A DNA stretch of 64,000 bases. It comes from Oreohelix idahoensis. Taxonomy: Eukaryota > Mollusca > Gastropoda > Stylommatophora > Oreohelicidae. The position numbers and the translations under genes were made by a program. Numbering within the stretch: the stretch's first letter is position 1; every line of letters starts with the position of its first letter. The notes below the pieces were generated by a model, which was not told the DNA's origin, ran no database searches, and saw only the letters and a program-made list of their open reading frames with translations. The DNA is taken from assembly GCA_024509875.1 (NCBI GenBank), contig JAMPIV010011345.1, forward strand, positions 186,001 through 250,000, in the 5' to 3' direction. This document shows, piece after piece, positions 42,919 through 54,065 of the stretch.

Positions 42919-44136
42919 CTGCAAGAAACATTAATTTACATTAATACAGTCAAATTAATAATGGTGATACTTTTAATGTTGATGATATTAGTACAGGTCC
43001 ATAACCCAGAATCCCAAATACTTGGGGATGGCCATTTTCCGAATCAGATTGTTTTGGTTATAAGATATCCACCCAAGTCGCCCAAAAATCAGTTTAAAAA
43101 TCGCTCAAAAGTCGACCAAAAAAACTTTCGATTTTTTTAATATTTAGGTTTTCAGATTCTGGTGTTACGGACCAGTAGTGTTTTGCACTGCTGCTGATGA
43201 TGATGTTATAGTTGGTGCTAACTAAGTTGGTGATGACTGCAGTATTTGGCAGGATGAAAGTGTTATTGTCAATAATGCAGAGAAATAGTGACTTAGGTGT
43301 CATCACAAACACCATAGGATTTCACACCCCCCCCCCTTTTTAAAAAAACAAAACATCGTGATAGGTATAGAGACTATCATGCTCGGACAAAGGAAAAGAC
43401 ACACGCAAGCACATCCACCATCCACACAATCTGACACTTTTAATTTACTTTATTTACAATAATTGAAAATGAGAAATGATACCATGATCAGGTATTGATA
43501 GTGAAACATATTGTCTCAATTAGAGATGCTATATATTTTAATGATAACCCATTCAAGGTTGAATGGGATATTTTTCTCCATAAATTACAGCACACACACC
43601 ATTTTCATGATAAATGGATACTACTGAATGTGATGATAACAAATATAAGTATTGTGCTTTTAAAAACAATTACATCCATTTCTGGCAATGATGATAGTAC
43701 AGAAGTCTAACTACATCGCAGTAGACAGCAAATCCTCTATGAAACTATGTGGCATGACCAAATGGAAAGAAAATAAGTTTTTTCAAATTCAAGAAGTAAC
43801 TAATTATCTAGGTAAGTCAGAATCAGAGAAAAATGAAAGAATCTCATAATCCAGGATCTACTGACCTACTTAAGTAAATTACATTTAGAATAAATGAGAG
43901 AATATCATAGTCCTTGATCTATTCACCTATTCAAGTAAACTAGAATTAGAGAATATGGTAGAATGTCATAGTCCAGTTCTACTGACCTATTCAGGTGAAC
44001 TAGAATTAGAGGAAATAGGAGAACTTAAAATGATTGCCAGGCACATCATAGTGAATGGTAACGTACTGTATTTGATGGATACAAACAGTGTACCATATTT
44101 GGGAACTAACTTACACACGCAGCCACACATACTCAC
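42919..44136. other. Intron of the Ig-domain gene
   Basis: About 43010-43170 holds a repeat piece with AAGTCGCCCAAAAATC that resembles the flanks of the LTR element (23221, 32651). A C run lies at 43328. Between 43830 and 44010 a block with GAATCTCATAATCCAGGATC and CTACTGACCTA occurs three times at about 75-80 bp spacing, a small tandem repeat. No exon was seen. Confidence 0.5.
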
Positions 44137-44277
44137 ATTGGTATGTTTCTCCAGGATAGTTCCTCTTGATGCAGCAGAATATAATGAGAATGGCAATAAG
44201 GATTGCCAGAACACCAAGGATGATGGCAAGCCACCAAAGTTCAAACCCAGTACTTGCTGTAGCAGGGATAATTTCAC
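44137..44277 (-). CDS. Ig-domain membrane protein, transmembrane exon
   Basis: 141 bp, acceptor ATTTATCCATCCAG, donor AAT|GTGAGT, phase 1 on both sides. It encodes a short stalk EIIPATASTGFELWW, then LAIILGVLAILIAILIIFCC, a strong single membrane span, then IKRNYPGETYQ. The basic residues after the span put the C terminus in the cytoplasm. KRNxxxxY after the span is the pattern of the L1/neuroglian family. The Ig exon before it joins directly, so no fibronectin repeats lie between Ig and membrane in this transcript, unlike classical L1 proteins. Confidence 0.8.
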
Positions 44278-44845
44278 CTGGATGGATAAATTTGGATAAA
44301 GGTGGGCTTGCCAGTTTTACAAATGGCCAAGAGCCAAGCGAACAACATTTCATTAAAAAAAAAAGCCTTTGTAGGTTATAACACTCAAAACAAATACAAT
44401 AATCAACAAGTGCAATGCATGTAAAACAAAATAATGAAATCTACATTAGCACGAAAAGAACCTAAAAAAAAAAAGATTTAAAACTGATTCAAACAACTAA
44501 AAGACAAACATTTCCGGTATACAATAATTATATCATTACAATAAACTGTTAATAAATATTTTTTATATTGACTAACAGACTAAGACACAAAATCCATATA
44601 AGCTTCATTAACACATGACAATGTTAAATGAATTGAAACAAAAGGAAGAGTTATTAAAGTGTGTGAAAAACATTATTTTAAATAAAGCCACCAATTTTAA
44701 CCAATCATCGCTAAATTAAAAAACAAAACAAAGACAACGCTGTTAAATGTTGTATTTATTATAACTACAGGCACTTCCTTCGGAATTGAATAAAGGCAAA
44801 AGACTGATTGTGTTCTAGTCTTCTGTAACTTACAGCTTCCAATTC
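44278..44845. other. Intron of the Ig-domain gene, nothing recognised
   Basis: AT-rich intron sequence without any repeat or exon recognised. Confidence 0.5.
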
Positions 44846-44849
44846 AATA

Positions 44850-45178
44850 AATTCTCTCCAAGGCTTCCCGCCTCAAGTAATCTGTACAAGTACCTTCCAT
44901 ATCTTCTTTTTTATTTTTGTCTCCAGCTGCCTTTTCTATGTACATTTTGCATCTCCTTGTACTCCTTCTACCTGGGAAATCTAGAACAAGGGCTGTCTTA
45001 TAATGCTAAAAGGTGACATCTTCAGTTTGTGGTTTGATCAATGTCATTTTTCACCTCTTGTTGCACTGATAGTTTCTAGTTCCTTCCATTAGCTCCACAT
45101 TGGTGATTGGTGCACAATTTTATTCTGCACTTGCACCCATTTATGAATGTCTGTCTTCTTGGCTACTTTTGTGTGTGT
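44850..45178 (-). mobile_element. Decayed LINE 3' region
   Basis: It matches 53570-54065 in order on +: CTGTCTCCAG-like block, GGAAATCTAGAACAAGGGCT, CTTATAATGCTAAAAG, TTGTTGCACTGATAG and TGCACCCATTTATGAATGTC. On the minus strand these correspond to the C terminus of the GATGAT-tailed LINE. The full-length LINE at 45190 inserted at its edge. Confidence 0.5.
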
Positions 45179-45189
45179 TATTCTCTATG

Positions 45190-48100
45190 AACTCCGCCTA
45201 TGCCGGTCCCAAGCCCGGATGAAAAAGGAGGAGGGCGGCCTGCATGGAGGCCGTAAGGAGGCAGCCCCTCCACCATGCAAAGGCACAACAGGCCAATCAC
45301 CTGTTTGTCTAAACTATGATTACGAGCAATACAAGAGAGAAAACCGGACTGATTCTAAAGGCGACGAACTGGAACGGACTACGACTTATGGAACTTGGAA
45401 CACAAGAAGTATAAATGGGAAGGAAGAGGAGCTGGTGGAAGAGATGAGGAAAGCAAAACTAGAAATCCTGGCTATAACGAAAACAAAGAAAAAAGGACAA
45501 GGAGTCATGGATCTCGATGGCAACACGTTGCTCTACAGTGGTGTACCCATATCTGAAAGAGCTAAAGGGGGCGTGGGTTGCATTGTGGCCCAAAATCAAA
45601 AAGATGGTATCAAGGGATGGAACTTTGTCTCGGAGCGCATTATGGTTGTAAAACTAAAAGAAGGAGAAACCATAGTCAACCTGGTCATAGTGTATGGGCC
45701 AAATGAGGATGAGAGAGCAGAGGTCAAGGAGGAATTCTTCGAGCTGCTTCAAAGGACAGTGGATGACTGCCTAGATGAAGTTATCATGCTCGGAGATTTT
45801 AATGCCAGAGTTGGAAATGACCATGCTAGATGGGGTGGAGTTATCGGAAGATATGGAGAAGATACTCTCAATGACAATGGAAAGCGACTCCTTAGATTCT
45901 GCAGTGAGCAGAATCTGATCATTACAAACACAAAGTTCCCCCATAAGCGCATACATGCATACACTAGATGTGAACCAACAAAGAATGAGAAGTCAGTGAT
46001 CGACTATGCCATTGTTCGGAGAAGCTCATTCAGATATGTCCGAGATGCAAGAGTCTGGAGGGGGCCAGAGATTGGAAGTGATCACCACCTGCTAACAATC
46101 AAACGAACAACTGAAAGAGTTGCTCAGCCTAGGAACTGCCCAACATCACGCAAGAAACCAAGTAAACGAGCAGGAGAAATGAGCATTAGGACCTACAAGC
46201 TGAGAGAGCCAGAAATTAAGACCAGATATCAGGGGCTTATTGCTACAGCAGTGAGCAACACAGAAGAACGACCTGATGACTTGGAAACCCTCTGGAATAA
46301 ATTCAAGGATATCATAAAGACAGCTGCTGCAGAAGCATGCGGTGAAGTCCGACTTGGGAACCAGAGAAAGAGGACACCTTGGTGGACAGAGGAAGTCAAA
46401 GAGAAAATAAGAGAGAAGAAAATGGCATGGAAACAATACTTAGGAGCTAAAAACACAACAGGACAAATGGAAAAATATAGAGAATATGTGACACTCAGAA
46501 CAGAAGCAAAGAACAAAGTGCTAGCAGCAAAACAGAAGTCCTGGGAAGAATTTGGAGAAAAGCTAGAAAAAGATGCACAAGAAAACCAGAAATTGTTCTA
46601 TAAGACCCTAAAGAACATGAGGAAGGAAAAACAATGCCCTCTCAAATTTATAAAGGACAAGCAAGGCAAATTGCTTACTGCCCCGAAGGAAGTAATGGAA
46701 AGATGGAAAGAATATTTCTCAGAACTCCTGGATGGTGAGCATGGTGAAGCATCAGAAATGATAACCACTAGCACAGAAGAGAAAACCAATGATGGTGAAG
46801 ATGACATAAAGATGGAAGAACTGAGGGCAGCACTAGAGAAAATCAAGATGGGCAAAGCAGCAGGGCATGATGGTATAACACCAGAAATGGTTAAGTACAT
46901 GGGAGCATCAGGCGACCTATTACTCTTAAAGGTCCTACAGGCAGCATGGTGCAACAAGACCATACCAAAGGATTGGGAGATTGCCATCATAACACCAATT
47001 TTCAAAAAGGGTGACAATCGACAATGTGGAAACCATAGAGGCATATCCCTTCTCAGTGTCCCTGGTAAAATCTACTCTAGAATCCTAGAGCAGAGACTCC
47101 GACGCCTAGCTGAGCCACAATTGGATGAGGTCCAGTGCGGATTCCGAGCAAACCGAAGTACTCAAGACCTAATCTTCACACTCAGACAGCTGAGTGAAAA
47201 GGCCCTTGAGTATAAGAGTGAGATCCATCTTTGTTTCATAGATCTGGAAAAGGCGTTTGACAGGGTCCCCTGGAGCAAACTTTGGGACTGTTTGGCAAGG
47301 AAGAATATTCCAGCACCTCTGATTCATGCTATACAGAGCTTCTACAAGTCTTGCAGAAATTATGTGAGGACAGCAAACCATAAGTCAGAAGAGTTCAGGA
47401 CCACCACTGGTGTAAGACAAGGTGATATCCTATCACCTTACCTCTTCATACTCCTTATGGACGATGTCATCAAGGCATGTAAGGAGAGAACAAGAAAGTA
47501 TTCAGTGGGGTACTGGAAGATGAGACAGGTCTATATTTCGGAGCTGGCATTTGCTGATGATGTTGCCCTGATTGCTAAATCAGAGGCACATCTCCAATCC
47601 AACCTGCAAGTCTGGAAGGAAGAGCTGGAGAAGAGAGGGATGGTCATAAGCAGCTCTAAAACAAAATCCATGGTGATATCACGAGAAGAAAGAAAACATC
47701 AGATTAAGTTGGGAGAACAGGTCCTGGAGCAGGTCGACCACTTTAAATATCTCGGAGCTATTATAGACCGAAAGGGAGGCATCAAAGAAGAGTTGGCCAC
47801 TCGAAAAGCAGCAGCTGGGAGACTTTTTCAGGCCATAAATCGTGGATTCCTCAGCAAGAAAGAGGTTGGTAAGAAAACGAAGATGGCTGTATACCGCTCC
47901 ACCTATGTCCCAGTCTTGACATATGGATGCGAGTCGTGGGCAATGACTACAACCCACAAAAGCCAGATCCAAACCTCAGACATGAGGTATCTGAGGAAAG
48001 TGGTTGAAGTAACAAGAAGAGACATGGTCCGCAACCAGACGATCCGTCAAGGCCTAAAATCCCATCCGCTGCAGACCCAAATAGAACAGTCCCAACTAAG

Positions 48101-48353
48101 ATGGTTTAGCCATGTCTGCAGAATGGGAGAAGATCGGCTACCACGACAAGCATGGGAAACAAAGAGCCAGGGATCCAGACCTCCAGGACGACCCAGAGTC
48201 CGCTGGGAAGACAACATTAGACAATCTTTGAAGGACCGAGGACTAGAATGGAACCAGGCCAGGAAGAAGACAGCTGATAGAATGGTCTGGCCCTCTCTCT
48301 TCCAAACCTCTACACCTCATGGTAGAAGGGGAACGACTAAGTAAGTAAGTAAG
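45190..48353 (+). mobile_element. Full-length LINE with TAAG tail
   Basis: TATTCTCTATG at 45179-45189 and 48354-48364 is the target duplication, giving a 3164-bp element with a single frame and a (TAAG)n tail. The first 29 bp precede the ATG. The 5' part is GC-rich and begins with a possible hairpin CCGGTCCCAAGCCCGG. A truncated sibling is at 20778-21144. The single-ORF layout with endonuclease and reverse transcriptase is RTE-like; clade assignment is tentative. Confidence 0.92.
45219..48344 (+). CDS. LINE endonuclease/reverse transcriptase, endonuclease Glu changed
   Basis: 1041 codons from the first ATG inside the element; the open frame continues upstream into flanking DNA (45147), which is not part of it. 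Residues about 57-265 are an APE-type endonuclease: GTWNTRS, LAITKTKKKG, GDFNARVG and SDHHLLTI. The site that is Glu in active enzymes (TETK) is Lys here, codon AAA at 45480-45482, so nicking is probably lost. Reverse transcriptase covers about 520-800: GNHRGISLLSVPGKIYSRIL, GFRANRSTQDLIFTLRQL, FIDLEKAFDRVPWSKLW, GVRQGDILSPYLF and the catalytic FADD. The C terminus has LTYGCESWAMT, LRWFSHVCRMG and PPGRPRVRWED. Apart from the one residue it is intact. Confidence 0.95.
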   Translation: MKKEEGGLHGGRKEAAPPPCKGTTGQSPVCLNYDYEQYKRENRTDSKGDELERTTTYGTWNTRSINGKEEELVEEMRKAKLEILAITKTKKKGQGVMDLDGNTLLYSGVPISERAKGGVGCIVAQNQKDGIKGWNFVSERIMVVKLKEGETIVNLVIVYGPNEDERAEVKEEFFELLQRTVDDCLDEVIMLGDFNARVGNDHARWGGVIGRYGEDTLNDNGKRLLRFCSEQNLIITNTKFPHKRIHAYTRCEPTKNEKSVIDYAIVRRSSFRYVRDARVWRGPEIGSDHHLLTIKRTTERVAQPRNCPTSRKKPSKRAGEMSIRTYKLREPEIKTRYQGLIATAVSNTEERPDDLETLWNKFKDIIKTAAAEACGEVRLGNQRKRTPWWTEEVKEKIREKKMAWKQYLGAKNTTGQMEKYREYVTLRTEAKNKVLAAKQKSWEEFGEKLEKDAQENQKLFYKTLKNMRKEKQCPLKFIKDKQGKLLTAPKEVMERWKEYFSELLDGEHGEASEMITTSTEEKTNDGEDDIKMEELRAALEKIKMGKAAGHDGITPEMVKYMGASGDLLLLKVLQAAWCNKTIPKDWEIAIITPIFKKGDNRQCGNHRGISLLSVPGKIYSRILEQRLRRLAEPQLDEVQCGFRANRSTQDLIFTLRQLSEKALEYKSEIHLCFIDLEKAFDRVPWSKLWDCLARKNIPAPLIHAIQSFYKSCRNYVRTANHKSEEFRTTTGVRQGDILSPYLFILLMDDVIKACKERTRKYSVGYWKMRQVYISELAFADDVALIAKSEAHLQSNLQVWKEELEKRGMVISSSKTKSMVISREERKHQIKLGEQVLEQVDHFKYLGAIIDRKGGIKEELATRKAAAGRLFQAINRGFLSKKEVGKKTKMAVYRSTYVPVLTYGCESWAMTTTHKSQIQTSDMRYLRKVVEVTRRDMVRNQTIRQGLKSHPLQTQIEQSQLRWFSHVCRMGEDRLPRQAWETKSQGSRPPGRPRVRWEDNIRQSLKDRGLEWNQARKKTADRMVWPSLFQTSTPHGRRGTTK

Positions 48354-48369
48354 TATTCTCTATGTTTCA

Positions 48370-48500
48370 GAGCCATTGTTGTTGTTGTTATTGTTTATCT
48401 AGGGCTGTTAAGCTTTTCGCTCTTTAGCAGCCAATACCAAGTTGAAGACTCTTTGGTATTATCTACACTGTAGATCTAGGTTTTTCCTGTGGCTTTTCTG
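48370..48500 (+). repeat. Dispersed repeat
   Basis: It matches 38205-38300: GTTGTTGTT..., CTAGGGCTGTTAAGCTTTTC, GCAGCCAATACCAAGTTGAA, then TTTGGTATTATCTACACTGT and AGATCTAGG. The minus-strand copy near 42190 ends in AAC repeats, so the element probably has an (AAC)n tail and is read on the minus strand. Confidence 0.65.
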
Positions 48501-50646
48501 CCATTCCGAAACGTGCTGAATTGAAGTCATGAGCGCCAGTTTGTCCAGCTTGGCTTGCATTTAAAAGATCATCACATCTGGTTCCAAGCTAGGAGTAAGA
48601 AGTGTGGCATACTGTGCATTCCCTGCCATCTAAAGTGGCTCTCCAACTATGCAGAGCTAAAATACTGTACTCTGGTTCTGGGCTCTCCCAAGGAATTGTC
48701 ACGTCCTGCGCAGAGCCACTTCTCAGCTTCCCCTGCCTATTACTGGGTCCACAGTGAGATCCTTCTGCATGCAGTCAACCAAGTCAAAGAATTACACCTG
48801 GGGCTCAAGTGACTTCTCCAAGCTCAGTGTGCAAAACTGAGTTCTCAATAAGTTTCACCACAGGGGGAATTCCTGGAAGTGTGTGGATGATTTCAAGAGT
48901 CAATGAGGATGTAATTAGCATCACAGACATAGGTTCACTTCCTCATACATATATTATAGCATTGTGCATAGCTGGTTGTCATATAAGGATGACTCCAGAT
49001 ATGCCTCCATGCATTTCATAGCCATACAAAGGTTAGTAAGATAAGCACACAATTATATATATATGCCCGCTATCACTGAAGAATTGGACAAATTATACTG
49101 GAACAAGCTTGTATAAATTACATTATGAGACAGCACAGATAAATTTAGTTATCTCATTACGGTAGAACCTAATGAGGTATTTCACAAGCTTCCGATAGCA
49201 GTAGGCCTACAAGAGATTCTTAGAGGGAAAATTACTTGTTTGGACTGAGGAGATGATACCATATTTTGATATCGGAAATCAAAATTAGTATCTTGTTAGT
49301 ATCTTGAATTAACTACACTATATACCCTAATTATAATCAATCAAGGGTTGAATGGGATATTTATTCTTTAAAAAAAGGGGGAGGGGGGAAATGAATATAA
49401 GTCTAGCCGTTCATCATCAATGGCTGCCACAAAGAAACTATCTAATTGATGATCGTATAGTGGTAGATTCTTTAAATCGCATCTCTGCCAAGTAGACATC
49501 TTTGAAGACCCTCAGAATATAAATACTGAAGTTTGGCCACTGGTGGACCATCACTGCAAAGCAAGGGGAGTAAATCCTGTGACAAATGGTCATCGTCTAT
49601 CGTAACTGTCACCAAAATAGATGATACTCACATATTCTGCTGTGACTATTGGGCACTAAACAACATTAAGAAAACGATATAGCCAATCCCGAGGACAGAT
49701 GATATTCCAGCCACCTTAGGAAAGTCTCACTGGTTTACAACATTTCCTCTTCAATGGCTGCCACAAGCAACCTAGTTGATGATCGTATAGTGGTAGATTT
49801 GATCTCTGTCCTTGTTAATGTTAGCTCTCAGTTATTTTGATAACTCTATGGCTCAACAGAAACTGTATGACTTTGACACTGTTCTAGTTTTCATGATTTA
49901 ATGAGCCAAGGTATGTACAGATATGTCATCAGAAGGATTTCATATACAAAATAAGTCTCTCTCGCTTGTTGCAAGCTCTTCAAAAATTACACTTGCTTGC
50001 TTCATTACAAAGTCATTCATAACTCGTGACATCTTCCACTTTGGGAACCACTGCACTGGTCATAGACATTCTTAACTTTGTTATAATATTTCCTCTCACT
50101 GACAAGTTCTGTTCATTCTGACGCTGTGAAATGTAATCTTGTACAAAATGTTAATCTTGTTTCTGCTGTGTTAAAGGTTCTACTAGCCTAACAGCTAGAG
50201 GGTTGTAATTTCCCCAAGACCTGCCCACTCTTGATGATTTTTCTTTCACGTCTTTGTTATTTGACATTTTTATTGACATTATATCTTGTCACTTTCCCTG
50301 GAAATGATTCTCGATTCACTTATTAATCAAAGATCTACATACTGAAAAATGTCCTCAAGAAATAAACACTACACAATTCTTTCATAATTAAACTCTTCAT
50401 CTCTGCACTAATCTCTTGTCTTCTCTGTTTGACAAACTGGTTTATACAATTTGTTTTCCACAGACCCACAGCATCTGTACACTGGGTGACAAACTTACAG
50501 AATGCCTCAACAATTCTCCTTTTACAATCTGAACTCGCCCTACTCAGTAATGACTGCCCTCAAGAAACCCGTGTTTCTTGTTTTTATCACTATAATGCCC
50601 TGTGATTAGAATTCTACTAGAAAATTCTATGCGCCTCTGGTAATCA
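48501..50646. other. Intron sequence; one direct repeat
   Basis: No exon was recognised. TCAATGGCTGCCACAA followed by GTTGATGATCGTATAGTGGT occurs at about 49419 and 49752 (small changes), a direct repeat 333 bp apart. The sequence lies in the long intron between the Ig and transmembrane exons. Confidence 0.5.
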
Positions 50647-52332
50647 TTAAGGTAGAAGTATACCCAGAAAAGCTTAAAAAAAATAAAAATCCAACAATTT
50701 TCATTTTCATGCTTTAAATCATCGTCAACATGTTCTTGAACTAAAAATAATTCATAGAAGCTTAGAGATACTCTGGTTTGATAGGAATCAGTGTTTTTCT
50801 ACACACGCCCCCTTGAGTGATTTGCATAGCAACCAATGTTTATAGTTGGTTACCATGTGAATAATGACCCAACAAGAAGGTGCGTAATTGTAAAACTGCG
50901 AAATTATAATTATACATAGGCAACAGGAAAAAGATATTTATAACTTTTCCACGGGGAATCACTCAATGATTTCTTGTGAATTTTTCAAAAGTGTGTGTCT
51001 AGAAATCTTTGATCGTAAATTTCAACATTTGTTACATGCATAGTGCATTTTCACCAACATCAACTCTATTTATTGCTAGTTTTATACTGATTCTGTATAA
51101 TAGTAGTTAGCAGAGCTTCTTTTGTTCACAATGAGAAATAAGACAAAGACTGGGAGGCGTGTACACCAACAAACCGTTGCCTGAAAATGAGACACCTATT
51201 GTCGATAGTGACGCTATAAAACCTCTGTGCTCCTCAGCAAAGAAAATAAAGGTCATAAAGGTCCAAGAAAGTGAAGGACAAGCTAAAAATGACAACAAAG
51301 GAAATGGGTTTATCCTTATGGATGTAAAACTACTGTTTGGGTTTTTATGCGCTAACTTTAGATGTGACAAATGTTATCAGTACTCACTGACCTGTGAGAT
51401 CGTCGAAGAGACTCGGAATGGCTTTTGTCATGAAATCAGTATCAAGCGCACAAACAGTGGCGAATGGACTGCCAATTTCAATACTTCTGATGTTTCATCT
51501 TCAGCTACTCACAAACAAAGAAGTAAATGTGCGAATGGTGGCATTTGTGCGTTCTATTGGGAAAGGCCACAGTGCATTGCAGAATTTTTCGATATACATG
51601 AACACAAGTCAACGCATGGCAAAGAAAGCATACAGGAGAACGCTGCACAGGATCTATTCAGCAAGTAAGGACATTGCAATGGAAAGACCCTGAGAGCACT
51701 GAAAATGGGATTCATAGACACTGCAGCTGCAGTAGAAGGAGACCTTTATTCAACAGGAGCTCATTAAACTTCATTTTGTGAGTTCTTTTTCTGTTTTTCT
51801 TTGTTTTCTCGGAATTGTCTTTTTAGCATAATTGGTGATCTTTGAAACAAGATATCTCTGGATCTGTACATTCAATTGACATGAAAATTAACACAGTTGG
51901 TTATCATATAATCTTACAGATTATGACCTAAAATGGATACAATTGAATTCAAAATTTTAGTTTTATGACCATCATGCATATATAATGAGGCACAAATATC
52001 AAACATTCAAGAAATATAAATTTTGAAAATTCATTACAAATCAACCTTTCGGTCAATATCTGTTATTTTAGGTCAAAACCTCAAGCTATATATACTAATT
52101 CAATTTGCCAAGTTTCAGTCAGATCCTTGTAAAAATAACATAGTTATGATGTTTTAAAAAAGGTGTATAATTTATTCACTACGGCGGCCATATTGGATAG
52201 CTAATTTGCATAATTAATGAGGTCATTATGTGGACAAAAATGTTAAGTCCATACTAACACTATACCCATGGTTGTTTGATTCTGAGATGAAAATTTGAGT
52301 TTTTTACCCTACAAGGTAGTCTACTACCTTAA
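50647..52332 (+). mobile_element. TTAA-flanked DNA transposon remnant
   Basis: TTAA at 50647-50650 and 52329-52332 is followed inward by GGTAGAAGTATACC on the left and GGTAGTAGACTACC on the right (complement), 11 of 14 matching. A TTAA target with short terminal repeats fits Kolobok or piggyBac; the protein inside points away from piggyBac. The 1.7 kb element is inserted in an intron of the Ig-domain gene and contains one broken gene. Confidence 0.6.
51159..51693 (+). pseudogene. Mutator/Kolobok-like transposase, N-terminal piece with frameshift
   Basis: The first frame gives GNGFILMDVKLLFGFLCANF, then a Cys-rich stretch CDKCYQYSLTCEI... with GFCHEISIK. The expected continuation, VNVRMVAFVRSIGKGHSALQ, then NFSIYMNT and AKKAYRR, is in the next frame, so a frameshift lies near 51490-51530. 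The layout (G-I-D-L-L block, C-x2-C, G-x-H-x-I, NVR..A.R.IGKGHSAL) is that of the widespread Mutator-like transposase family of aquatic invertebrates. No catalytic core follows before 52328, so this is a dead fragment. Confidence 0.6.
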
Positions 52333-52672
52333 GGGGGGCCTATTCAGAGGACATAACTCATGATAAAAATTTATCCAAAATTAGTAAGGGATGTAAATCC
52401 TCTCTTCATCTATCTTTTACCCTGGTTACTTTTCTCTGGTCACGGCTACATAAGCAAATAGAATCCTAGGAAAAAAAAACATGGAATGATTTTAACCAAG
52501 GCAACATATCTTGGCCAGTTTCAGACAATACATTTTTCCTCTGACATTTGACAATAAGAGAAAGGAAAACCTCAATTACATAAGATGAAGGAAAAACTAA
52601 ACTAAGCAAAACATCTCCCCATTTTAATTTGCAATAATCCATTTTCACTCTTACAATCTTCCATTGACTTAC
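52333..52672. other. Intron, nothing recognised
   Basis: A short AT-rich stretch between the transposon and the Ig exon. Confidence 0.5.
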
Positions 52673-52815
52673 CTTTTTTGGAAATAGAAAACTGAACGTT
52701 CACTTCCTGGTAGTTGTTAGACACACGACACCTGTACTGTCCATACCAGGATGCCAGTGTTGCATCTGAGACATCAGTGGCATTGAATATTAGACTGTCT
52801 GTGTTCAAATCCCAC
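52673..52815 (-). CDS. Ig-domain membrane protein, second half of the Ig domain
   Basis: 143 bp, acceptor ATTACTACTAG, donor AAAAAAG|GTAAGT. It encodes WDLNTDSLIFNATDVSD, then ASWYGQYRCRVSNNYQEVNV and QFSISKK. S-L-I-F-N-A-T is the E-strand region with an N-glycosylation sequon (NAT), Y-G-Q-Y-R-C is the F-strand with the second conserved Cys, and RVSNN..EVNV is the G-strand side. It joins the next upstream exon at phase 2 (GA plus G makes Glu) and the transmembrane exon at phase 1 (G plus GT makes Gly). Confidence 0.82.
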
Positions 52816-53565
52816 CTAGTAGTAATAGATGTATAGTATCATGAATATCACCATAAGTCTAGTAATCTTGTACAGGTCACTCAGACACCATAGCTGATGG
52901 GCAACTACCATTCATTAATTACAGGTGTGTCACTAAGCGATGAAAAATTCTGCCATTTCTTTCTTTGTCCACCATTTTTTTTCTCTTTTGTCCAGACCAT
53001 GCCTTGAAGGATTCTTTTATGGAGTTCTTGAAGTAATCAAGTAAAGTATAGGTTGAGTCAATCTAGTCTGTTATTTACACTTACACTTACTTTGACTTAC
53101 TCCTCTCAATTCCGGGTAGAGTACAAGGTCTTAGCAACAATTTATCAGCTTATTCTATTGTCATTTTCACCTTATTCCAAGATATATGAACTCTTTCACA
53201 TCCCCTTCTGGACCATTTAAATGTCTTTGTTGTCCCAGCCTCTTCTTGTTTCAAGTCATGTCTATCTTACTGCCTTTGAGTCTAAAAGTCTACTGTGTAC
53301 AGTGCATCATTTTTAAGTTCAGTGCATGTTAGCATATATCATGACTTCAGACAGGAAAGTCACTGTAATTTAAGAATCATCATCACAGTATCAAATCCAC
53401 AAGATTGTTTCCCTTCTAAACAGCCTTTCAAGCATTTCAGTACATTAGATATTTAATGTTTTCCCAGCCATTTTGTCATTCCATCCGAGATTTTAGTTTT
53501 TTTGTTATACCTCTGCTTCTTTTGCCTTCAATCTTTCTACTGTTACAAAATGTTCCTTGTAATAA
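52816..53565. other. Intron, nothing recognised
   Basis: AT-rich intron sequence with no exon or repeat of this window recognised. Confidence 0.5.
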
Positions 53566-53569
53566 TCCC

Positions 53570-54065
53570 TTTGTTTAGGTTGAATGACCACATCATCAAC
53601 ATCACTACCCTTCAACTCCCAAGGATTATAGGACTTCATCAAATTTGTGCCAAGTCCTCCTGTCCTGTGCCAAGTCCTCCCAATCGTGTGCCCTCCACTA
53701 AAGATCCTTGCATGTCTTTATCCCTTATATTTCTGTCTCCAGTTCTTGTCTCTGTGTTTTTAAGTGACCTTCAACCTTTCTTACCCTGGAAATTCTAGAA
53801 TAAAGAATGCCTCATAATGTTGTCAACCAGTTTCCCCAATGTGTGTCCAATACGTTGTTAATATTTCATCATCTCCTGTTCCACTGGCACCTGTCTGGTT
53901 CTTGTCATCAGTTCCACTGGCACCTATCTGGTTCTTGCCATTGATTCCCCACTGGTGGTCTTGTCATACTATTACAAACCTTCTATTTTGTACAAGCACC
54001 CATTTATGAAAGTCTGTAACTTCTTGATAGCTGTTTTTGTTTTTCTCTATGAATGAGCATAGCCT
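53570..54065 (-). mobile_element. Decayed LINE 3' region with GATGAT-type end
   Basis: The minus strand shows, in order, ACAGACTTTCATAAATGGGT, GCTTGTACAAAATAGAAGGT, CATTATGAGGCATTC, a TTCCAGGGTAAGAAAGG basic region, GAACTGGAGACAGAAATATA and finally GATGTTGATG. The same string of motifs occurs on + at 20620-21920. A short block, TCCACTGGCACCT.TCTGGTT, is tandemly doubled at about 53878 and 53910. Confidence 0.55.

Noticed and set aside
45147..45218. N-terminal extension with a signal-peptide-like start for the LINE protein
   Set aside because: Those 24 codons lie in flanking DNA and in the target duplication (45179-45189), outside the element.
51394..51693. Separate gene overlapping 51159-51668
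   Set aside because: It is the continuation of the same transposase in another frame after a frameshift.
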